The notes under the pieces: generated by a model
What the model was told of the DNA's origin: nothing
The model's database searches: none
What the model saw: the letters and a program-made list of their open reading frames with translations, nothing else
Shown: positions 1 through 5,774 of the stretch, in pieces
Position numbering within the stretch: position 1 is the stretch's first letter
Layout: each line of letters opens with the position of its first letter
Position numbers and translations under genes: made by a program
NCBI GenBank assembly: GCA_964008355.1
Contig: CAXGBD010000038.1
Coordinates: 1 to 12,906, forward strand
DNA: 12,906 bases
Direction of reading: 5' to 3'
From: DTSX01 sp964008355
Lineage (GTDB): Bacteria > Pseudomonadota > Gammaproteobacteria > Steroidobacterales > UBA11654

Positions 1-2
1 TA

Positions 3-107
3 TTTATATTGATCATGACTGCTGAATTCTTTCTGACAGCCGAAATGGCTAAATCAGAAACACTCAAAGTTATTGTTCAAACGACAAAGACATCGATAAA
101 TTCTTAA
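3..107 (+). CDS. Possible C-terminal tail of a gene entering from the left (partial)
   Basis: One forward frame stays open from the window edge to a TAA at 105-107; the other two forward frames hit stops within the first 25 bases. The tail contains MTAEFFLTAEMAKSETLK and ends TKTSINS. It resembles no family I recognise. The following transporter begins 19 bases after this stop, so the two could share an operon. About 34 open codons in AT-rich DNA can occur by chance, so this is weakly supported. Confidence 0.3.
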   Translation, partial: FILIMTAEFFLTAEMAKSETLKVIVQTTKTSINS

Positions 108-126
108 TAGGTAAATAGGTAACTCT

Positions 127-1641
127 TTGCAAGAAAATAAAACAGATAAATTAAGTTTCTCAAGCATCCTTGTTGCAATTATTTGCATTACCTTACCAAT
201 AGCCCTCAAACCAAGAGAGTCTGAAGTTTTCATTCGACAGATTTATTTAGAGACTGTCAATATCTTTGGGTCTTCATATATGGTATTGGGGATCATAACT
301 TTGGTTTTTCTGCTCATACTTTCATTATCAAAGTATGGAACATTTATCCTAGGTGGAGAAAATGCCAAGCCAGAATTTAAGAATTTTAGTTGGGGATCAA
401 TGCTATTTTGTTCAGGGATTGGTGGAGGTATTCTCTATTGGTCTGGGGTCGAATGGGCTTATTACGTCAGTCAACCTCCATTTGGTATTGAACCCTTCTC
501 AGAGGAGGCTTACCATCTGTCTTCGGCTTATGGAATATTTCATTGGGGTCTAGGTGGTTGGGCTTTATACTGCCTTCCTGCGATCGCCATTGCGGTTCCT
601 TTTTATCATTTTAGATTAGGATCTTTGAGACTCAGTTCTGGAATAAGATCATCCCAACAAAATCCAATAGAAAACTCAATCATTGGTCGCATTATTGATT
701 TCATCTTTGTCATTGTTGTCATTGGAGCATCCGGAGGAACAATGGGTATGTATATCCCGGTTATCAGTGCTGGTATAGCAGAATTGTTTGATGTTCCCCA
801 TGACGTAATGCTTGATTTAGGTATGCTTTTTGTATGCACATGCCTGTTTGCATTCAGCGTCTTTAAAGGTATAAAAAAGGGCATCCGTGTAATCAGTAAT
901 ATCAATGTCGTCATGGCCTTAATATTTCTAATGTGTATCCTACTTTTGGGCTCTTTTCAGGAAATTATTAATCTTACAATTGAAGCCATCAAATCACTGA
1001 TTAAAAATTTCTCAAGTATGAGTACACTCGGGATTAAAGAGAAATCAAACTTTGCTGATAATTGGACAATTTTCTATTGGGCTTGGTGGATTGCATTGGG
1101 CCCCCAAGTAGGTTTATTCATTGCAAGAGTCTCAAAAGGAAGAACGCTAAGGGAACTGATTTTAGGTATGCTTTTTCTGGGTAGCTTAGGATGCTTCTTA
1201 TTCTTTGCAATAATAGGCAACTACGCAATCAATCTTGAGATCAATAACCAACTGATGGTAACTGAAATTTTGGCAAATGAAGGGCACAGAATTGCAGCAA
1301 CTCAAGTCTTACTATCGTTACCATTTGGTGAAGTATTTCTTTTCACCTATTGCATCATTGTAATAATATTTATTGCCACATCTTATGATTCTGTTTCCTA
1401 CCTACTTGCCTACCATGTCAAAAGAACCTCGAGTGAAGTCAATGAACCCAGCAAAAAAATGAGACTGTTTTGGGCCGTTGTTCTAGCAATACTTCCAGCC
1501 TCTTTGTTTTTGGTTAATAGTCATCGTGCAGCAATGGATGTTATTCTACTGATGTCTCCACCACTGCTTATTCTATTCCCAATTTTTGCTATATCTATAA
1601 TCAGAACACTTAAAAACCATTATTCTGACAGCAATCAATAA
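127..1641 (+). CDS. BCCT-family transporter (betaine/carnitine/choline type)
   Basis: This is an inner-membrane secondary transporter of the BCCT family, which carries quaternary-ammonium and related zwitterionic substrates. The 504-residue protein has about 12 hydrophobic segments. The family signature lies at residues 316-340: FYWAWW (316-321), then FIAR and the KGRTLREL stretch. A glycine-rich helix (GIGGG, 97-101) sits where BetP has its GMGIG motif. T418-S419 match the two side chains of the BetP Na2 sodium site, so Na+ coupling is plausible. The substrate box is altered: L324 replaces the third aromatic (Trp in BetP, Tyr in CaiT), and Q327 matches a CaiT Gln where BetP has Phe. The C-terminal tail after the last helix is short, arguing against BetP-like osmosensing. 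The start is a TTG, because an in-frame stop lies at 112-114 and no other start is available; AGGT at 117-120 is a modest ribosome-binding site. Substrate is unknown. The S9 peptidase gene follows within 6-21 bases, indicating an operon. Confidence 0.93.
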   Translation: MQENKTDKLSFSSILVAIICITLPIALKPRESEVFIRQIYLETVNIFGSSYMVLGIITLVFLLILSLSKYGTFILGGENAKPEFKNFSWGSMLFCSGIGGGILYWSGVEWAYYVSQPPFGIEPFSEEAYHLSSAYGIFHWGLGGWALYCLPAIAIAVPFYHFRLGSLRLSSGIRSSQQNPIENSIIGRIIDFIFVIVVIGASGGTMGMYIPVISAGIAELFDVPHDVMLDLGMLFVCTCLFAFSVFKGIKKGIRVISNINVVMALIFLMCILLLGSFQEIINLTIEAIKSLIKNFSSMSTLGIKEKSNFADNWTIFYWAWWIALGPQVGLFIARVSKGRTLRELILGMLFLGSLGCFLFFAIIGNYAINLEINNQLMVTEILANEGHRIAATQVLLSLPFGEVFLFTYCIIVIIFIATSYDSVSYLLAYHVKRTSSEVNEPSKKMRLFWAVVLAILPASLFLVNSHRAAMDVILLMSPPLLILFPIFAISIIRTLKNHYSDSNQ

Positions 1642-1650
1642 ATTAAAATG

Positions 1651-1656
1651 AAAGGG
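1651..1656 (+). promoter_or_regulatory. Ribosome-binding site deciding the S9 peptidase start
   Basis: AAAGGG lies 6 bases before the ATG at 1663. The earlier in-frame ATG at 1648 has only an A/T-rich leader and no Shine-Dalgarno-like sequence. The internal ATG is therefore the more likely start. Confidence 0.45.
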
Positions 1657-1662
1657 CTCTCT

Positions 1663-3675
1663 ATGGAAATTTTTGACCGAAACAAAAAACCATTCTACCT
1701 ATCGGTAGTATTTCTTTCGCTTTTCTTAGCCCATGGGTCTTTTGCACTACAAAGTCAGCATGAAAAGATTAAGTTAGAAGACATCAATCAGATCAAGGAT
1801 ATAGGATCGATTGATGTTTCAAAAGATGCTGACTTAATTGCCTATACAGTATCGAGCGTTGATCAGAAGAACGATGAATATGTTACCGATATCTGGATGC
1901 TCAATTTCAAAAAAGATAGGGATAAATTGATTGTGCGATCCGCATATTCCCCTAAATTTAGTCCCGACAGCAACTATGTTGCCTACCTTGCTCCCGGCAG
2001 AGGAAAATACTCAGACTACCAACAACTCTGGTTTTTCAATACTAATACTTCGACAAAAAGACAAATAACAAAGATCGAATCAAGTATTACCGATTTCGAA
2101 TGGGCTCCAGATGGCAGTAGAATTGTTGTGGTCATTAATATAGAACCTGATCGTGAGGATGAGGGAGAAACCCAAAAACCCTATGTAATAGATCGGTATC
2201 AATTCAAACAAGATTATAATGACTTCCTGGATGAATCGAGACAGCATTTGTTCTTAATTGAAATAGCCACTAGAGAACTAACTCAACTCACAGATGGCTC
2301 CAGTAATGAACTATTTCCATCTTGGTCTCCCGATGGAGATCGCATTGCCTATGTCACAAAAATCGGTGATATTGACCGTCACAACAATTGGGATATTTAT
2401 GTACTCAAACTAGATTCAAATGAAAACCCTATTCAATTAACGACTCACCTTGGAGCAGATTCACAGGGCTCACGCCCTCAATGGAGTCCAGATGGGAAAC
2501 AGATTGCCTATCTTTATGGAGGTGATCCAAAACTCCTTTGGTATGCTCTAACAGAACTAGCAATTATAGATTTAGACACTCATACTAGTTCAATAATTAC
2601 CAAACAACTTGATCGAAATACATCTGCTCCTCAATGGTCTGAAGATGGCTCATCAATATTTTTTGTACTTGAAGATAATATGAAAAGTCAACTGGCAAAA
2701 TATTCCTTCCAAGATCAAAAGATCAATACTATTACCTCTACCAATTATTATCTTTCTGGTTGGTCTAAGAACTATGCGGTCAGAAATGGGAAAATTGGAT
2801 TAATTCTTTCGGATTTAAATACACCTGATGAAATATTTTTCTTTGATGGGAAGAATCTCCAACAAAAGTCTCATCAGAATTCAGAATTTTTATCGAAAAA
2901 AATTATCTCACCAACTGAAACGATTTCATTTAAAACTGATGATGGGGAAGAAATATTTGGAATGATGGTCAAACCTCATGATTTTGATCCTTCAAAAAAA
3001 TACCCACTTATTATTAGAATGCATGGCGGTCCTGTTGGTCAATATGGCTTGCATTTTCGTTATGACTGGCAACTCTTTGCAGCCAATGACTACATAGTCA
3101 TGGCTATGAATCCAAGGGGTAGTTCAGGCAGAGGCTTGGATTTCCAAAAAATAATTTTTGCCGATTGGGGAAATGTTGATGCTGATGACGTCAGTGCATT
3201 AGCAGATTATGCGATATCACTAGGCTATATTGACCCGCAAAGATTGGGTCTTGGGGGTTGGAGTTATGGCGGGATGTTAACAAACTATGTGATTGCAAAA
3301 GATTCTAGGTTCAAGGCTGCTACTTCTGGTGCGGGCATCAGTAACTTATTGAGTGGTTTTGGAGATGATCACTATATAAGAGAATACATTCTTGAATTAG
3401 GAACCCCTTGGGATCATACCGAGGACTGGCTTCGGGTTTCCAATCCTTTTTTTAATGCAGGAAATATTAAAACTCCAACCTTATTTCTTGTGGGTGAAAA
3501 AGACTTCAACGTTCCATTGATTGGCTCTGAACAAATGTACCAAGCCTTAAAACAATTAAACATTCCCACACAATTAATTATTTATCCTGATGAAAATCAC
3601 TCCTTTTCCACTCCCAGCTATAACGAAGATGTTCTTAAAAGATATCTGGATTGGTATAGCAAATACTTACAGTGA
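1663..3675 (+). CDS. Secreted S9-family prolyl oligopeptidase/dipeptidyl aminopeptidase
   Basis: This is a serine peptidase of the S9 clan, probably periplasmic, cleaving short peptides or aminoacyl conjugates. Counting from the ATG at 1663 (670 residues; an ATG at 1648 would add five), a signal peptide is clear: basic NKK, a hydrophobic core, and a likely signal peptidase I site after A28 (SFA). Residues about 35-400 form a WD40-like/TolB-type beta-propeller with repeated motifs such as FSPDSNYVAYL, WAPDGSRI, WSPDGDRIAYV, WSPDGKQIAYL and WSEDGSSIFF. The alpha/beta-hydrolase domain occupies about 430-670. The catalytic triad is visible: Ser534 in GWSYGG, Asp614 in GEKDFNVP and His646 in DENHSF; HGGP (454-457) supplies the oxyanion region. 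Length and architecture match S9C-type acylaminoacyl peptidases or dipeptidyl peptidases, but exo- versus endo-activity cannot be told apart. It is the second gene of an operon with the BCCT transporter, suggesting that a peptide or amide substrate is cleaved and a product imported. No convincing terminator follows. Confidence 0.93.
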   Translation: MEIFDRNKKPFYLSVVFLSLFLAHGSFALQSQHEKIKLEDINQIKDIGSIDVSKDADLIAYTVSSVDQKNDEYVTDIWMLNFKKDRDKLIVRSAYSPKFSPDSNYVAYLAPGRGKYSDYQQLWFFNTNTSTKRQITKIESSITDFEWAPDGSRIVVVINIEPDREDEGETQKPYVIDRYQFKQDYNDFLDESRQHLFLIEIATRELTQLTDGSSNELFPSWSPDGDRIAYVTKIGDIDRHNNWDIYVLKLDSNENPIQLTTHLGADSQGSRPQWSPDGKQIAYLYGGDPKLLWYALTELAIIDLDTHTSSIITKQLDRNTSAPQWSEDGSSIFFVLEDNMKSQLAKYSFQDQKINTITSTNYYLSGWSKNYAVRNGKIGLILSDLNTPDEIFFFDGKNLQQKSHQNSEFLSKKIISPTETISFKTDDGEEIFGMMVKPHDFDPSKKYPLIIRMHGGPVGQYGLHFRYDWQLFAANDYIVMAMNPRGSSGRGLDFQKIIFADWGNVDADDVSALADYAISLGYIDPQRLGLGGWSYGGMLTNYVIAKDSRFKAATSGAGISNLLSGFGDDHYIREYILELGTPWDHTEDWLRVSNPFFNAGNIKTPTLFLVGEKDFNVPLIGSEQMYQALKQLNIPTQLIIYPDENHSFSTPSYNEDVLKRYLDWYSKYLQ

Positions 3676-3752
3676 TCTGCTAGAACTCAAGATCGGGATT
3701 GAATGATTTTAGGATTAGTTAAAGTATTATTCTTTCCTATAATCCATCCACA

Positions 3753-4628
3753 TTAAGCCCTATTCTTGGTTACCAGCATGGTCCCCAGCCCGATGATGAA
3801 GAGTGATAAAAAAGGTTCATAAGGCCAAAACGGCAGCCACAGTTCAAGATCCGCAGACCACTTCGGTGTGGTCAGAAAAGCAGTAACAGGCTCTCGCCAA
3901 TAACGACCGGAAGCGAATACAAAAAGACCGAAGGCGATAATGGCGCTGCCCAATACCTTGAATACGACAGGCGTACCGCTTTGTATCGCTTGCTGACGCT
4001 GCTTGCCCCAGGCCGCAATTCTCAGTGCGAATGCGAGGAATCCAAACGAGTAGTATACATAGTCAAGCGGTTCCGGATTTCCATAGTAGTAGGAAAAGCT
4101 CCACCAATAGGTGCTAAAGGGATAGGCCCAGAGGAAATAGATACCGCTCTTGTGCAGCAACTTCCACTGCTTTGAACTTAAGTGCTTGCGGCCAAATTCA
4201 AATGATGTCAGTACCATGGCTGGAAGGAAGATATAGCCGATGCTCCCTTCAAGCTCATCGCGGAAAAAATAGACGTCTGCGAAGTAGTACTCCCGGAAAA
4301 AATACGACATTATAAAAATGAACAAGCCTTGCCACGCCATTGCGACTGCAAAGCATATCCCAATATATTTACGGTTACGCAGCAACCACATTGGAAACGG
4401 CCCAGGAAACAGTGTCTGCAAAGAAGATGCAGCGACTACTAGGAATATGAAAGGCACTGCCCAGCGTACGGAAAAGCCGATCATTGTCGATACACCAGCT
4501 CCGGTGGACATATCGGCCCCGATCATGGCGATGACTATAACAATGGACATTGGAATAGAGATAAGCCAGAACAATCTCCACTGGTTAATGGCTTTGTTTT
4601 TCAGTACTACCTTCAGGTCAATACTCAT
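3753..4628 (-). CDS. Polytopic membrane protein resembling a degenerate MsrQ/ferric-reductase-like domain
   Basis: This is an integral inner-membrane protein of 291 residues with about seven to eight hydrophobic segments (roughly 18-38, 52-70, 88-108, 128-145, 160-180, 190-207, 224-240, 272-286). Two stretches recall the ferric-reductase-like transmembrane domain of E. coli MsrQ (YedZ): LLRNRKYIGICFAVAMAWQ (82-100) and the LTSFE to LHKSGIYF region (140-165). By my by-eye alignment H159 matches MsrQ H151, but Q100 sits where MsrQ has H91 and S172 where it has H164. Haem binding is therefore doubtful and the true function unknown. The start at 4628 follows TAGGAAT, an acceptable ribosome-binding site. 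The gene is visibly richer in G and C than the transporter/peptidase operon to its left, hinting at a different origin. It is divergent from the small membrane protein at 4717. It could instead belong to an unrelated family of uncharacterised membrane proteins. Confidence 0.75.
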   Translation of the reverse strand: MSIDLKVVLKNKAINQWRLFWLISIPMSIVIVIAMIGADMSTGAGVSTMIGFSVRWAVPFIFLVVAASSLQTLFPGPFPMWLLRNRKYIGICFAVAMAWQGLFIFIMSYFFREYYFADVYFFRDELEGSIGYIFLPAMVLTSFEFGRKHLSSKQWKLLHKSGIYFLWAYPFSTYWWSFSYYYGNPEPLDYVYYSFGFLAFALRIAAWGKQRQQAIQSGTPVVFKVLGSAIIAFGLFVFASGRYWREPVTAFLTTPKWSADLELWLPFWPYEPFLSLFIIGLGTMLVTKNRA

Positions 4629-4673
4629 ATATTCCTATCATTTGCTTACCCAGAGAACTTGAACTCATCGTCT

Positions 4674-4687
4674 CATCGTATACGATG
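4674..4687. promoter_or_regulatory. 14-bp perfect palindrome with GTATAC core, possible GntR-type operator
   Basis: CATCGTATACGATG is a perfect inverted repeat in the 88-base gap between two divergent genes. The octamer CTCATCGT occurs twice in tandem at 4664-4671 and 4672-4679, the second copy forming the left arm. The GT-AT-AC centre resembles operators of FadR-type GntR regulators. No regulator gene lies nearby, so a role in controlling one or both flanking genes is inferred. Confidence 0.35.
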
Positions 4688-4716
4688 GCTGCATTTCATG
4701 GTAGTATTTTTTTAAC

Positions 4717-4935
4717 ATGTTAAATTCCTTGAAAATACGGACTCGTCACGTACTTGAAATCGCTATTGCCTTTACGCCTTGGCTGATTTCTATGTATGTA
4801 CTTTACTGGTTTGAATACGGTGAAATCTGGACAAGTGAAACCGCTCATCGTGGAAAGATATCCGTTGCGATTTTAGTTGTTGGAATGGGGTTATCATTTC
4901 TCATCCAGTCGCATTTTGCCAAACGTAAGCAATAA
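4717..4935 (+). CDS. Small two-helix membrane protein of unknown function
   Basis: A 72-residue protein with a basic N-terminus (KIRTRH), one hydrophobic helix at about 14-32, a polar loop (EYGEIWTSETAHRGK) and a second helix at about 48-65, ending in a basic tail (HFAKRKQ). By the positive-inside rule both ends would be cytoplasmic, forming a hairpin in the inner membrane. I recognise no family. The start lacks a clear Shine-Dalgarno sequence; the leader is T-rich. It is divergent from the membrane protein at 3753-4628 and shares its upstream region, and a terminator-like hairpin follows. The helix-loop-helix organisation makes it look like a real gene rather than a chance frame. Confidence 0.55.
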   Translation: MLNSLKIRTRHVLEIAIAFTPWLISMYVLYWFEYGEIWTSETAHRGKISVAILVVGMGLSFLIQSHFAKRKQ

Positions 4936-4949
4936 TAATTAGAATGAAT

Positions 4950-4968
4950 AAACGTTTATCGTTTTTTT
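4950..4968 (+). terminator. Likely rho-independent terminator for the small membrane protein gene
   Basis: AAACG, loop TTTAT, CGTTT form a 5-bp stem followed by further T residues (4965-4968). It starts 15 bases after the stop of the small membrane gene and overlaps the stop codon of the converging MORN-repeat gene (4956-4958). The stem is short and AT-rich, so its strength is uncertain. The inverse sequence could give weak termination for the opposite gene. Confidence 0.45.
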
Positions 4969-5579
4969 AATCCGTTTTTGAATTCTATGGTTTCAGTTAG
5001 ACTTCCGTCTCTATCAAAATACTCCCAGAGACCGTCTAGTTTTCCGTTTTTATGCTCTCCTCTTCTTTGTAGTTGACCGTTTTCATGGAACCACTCAAAA
5101 AGACCGTCTGCTTCTCCATTTTTCATGTTTCCTGTATACAATAATTGACCGTTTTCGTAATAACCCTCCCAAAGACCATCTTCTTTACCGTTCTTGAATG
5201 TTCCTTGATATGCTATTTGACCGTTTTCAGCAAAATATTCCCAGAGACCGTCTTGTTCGTCGTCTTTAAAGTACCCTCTAATTTCTAATTGACCAGTTTC
5301 ATTAAACCACTCGAAATCTTGTTGTTTTCCATCTACAAAATTTCCTCTATTTGTTAATTGACCAGTTTCTTTGTTAAATTCTTCCCAAACACCGTCTTCT
5401 CTCCCTTGCTTCCAATTCTCTCTTCTTATTAATTGACCTTTCTCCCAGTGGAAGATTTCTACCAATCCATCTTTAAGTCCGTCTTTGTAATTTCCTCTCC
5501 ACTTCAACTGATGTGAGTATTCATTTTTATAGTAATACTCATGGATACCATCTTTAATTACTTCTTTTTCAGCAGTCAT
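4956..5579 (-). CDS. MORN-2-type repeat protein (YwqK-like)
   Basis: A 207-residue soluble protein, with no signal peptide or membrane segment, made almost wholly of repeats. Eight units follow the pattern DG-L-W-E-x-aromatic, then a turn, GQL, then a short strand and K-N/D-G. The unit starts are at residues 10, 37, 62, 86, 110, 134, 158 and 182; from residue 62 on the period is exactly 24 residues. This is the MORN_2 repeat seen in COG2849/YwqK-like proteins, an elongated beta-meander that usually mediates binding rather than catalysis. Databases often label such proteins as antitoxins, but nothing here shows a partner toxin. The fourth unit is degenerate, with QQDFEWF replacing DGLWEYF. The leader shows no strong ribosome-binding site. 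The coding sequence is markedly AT-rich compared with the TonB receptor gene beside it. Its binding partner is unknown. Confidence 0.85.
   Translation of the reverse strand: MTAEKEVIKDGIHEYYYKNEYSHQLKWRGNYKDGLKDGLVEIFHWEKGQLIRRENWKQGREDGVWEEFNKETGQLTNRGNFVDGKQQDFEWFNETGQLEIRGYFKDDEQDGLWEYFAENGQIAYQGTFKNGKEDGLWEGYYENGQLLYTGNMKNGEADGLFEWFHENGQLQRRGEHKNGKLDGLWEYFDRDGSLTETIEFKNGLKKR
4965..5396 (-). repeat. 72-bp-period coding repeat inside the MORN-repeat gene
   Basis: Six consecutive units of 72 bases encode residues 62-205. On the + strand they show as recurring TTGACCGTTTTC or TTGACCAGTTTC words (the GQL core) at regular spacing. The units have diverged at DNA level, so this is an old protein repeat rather than a recent DNA expansion. 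Confidence 0.7.
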
Positions 5580-5774
5580 CGGTTAGTTATACCAAAGGAA
5601 ATGTTACAGACTAATTATAATCTAGCCTTCATGAATATTTCTGATTATTGCTTATATACTTTCTTAATGATGCTTTCTAAAGTTAATTCTTATGCTTGAC
5701 AAGAAAACAGGGCGCATGCACCATGACTTAATGAATCCAACTGATATGGAAGATTAATTAAGGAGTACGATTTA
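5580..5774. other. Divergent intergenic region between the MORN gene and the TonB receptor gene
   Basis: This 195-base AT-rich region must hold promoters for both directions. Visible candidates are a TATAAT on the - strand (5614-5619) about 35 bases before the MORN start, and a TTGACA at 5696-5701 on the + strand, but neither has a convincing partner box at the normal spacing. AAGGAG at 5760-5765, 9 bases before the ATG at 5775, is a strong ribosome-binding site for the receptor. No Fur box, riboswitch or other recognised control element was seen. Confidence 0.4.

Noticed and set aside
3712..3745. GGATTA...TAATCC inverted repeat between the S9 peptidase and the membrane protein gene as a terminator
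   Set aside because: The loop is 22 bases, the stem only 6 bp and AT-rich, and there is no T-tract in either direction.
4318..4662. 114-codon open frame on the + strand
   Set aside because: It is antisense to the membrane protein at 3753-4628, which has coherent hydrophobic helices and a ribosome-binding site; the antisense product shows no recognisable features.
4956..5579. Calling the MORN-repeat gene the antitoxin of a toxin-antitoxin pair
   Set aside because: The label is common for YwqK-like proteins, but no toxin-like gene is adjacent; the only near neighbour is a converging two-helix membrane protein.
5696..5701. TTGACA as the -35 box of the TonB receptor promoter
   Set aside because: No acceptable -10 box lies 16-19 bases downstream; kept only as a remark on the intergenic region.
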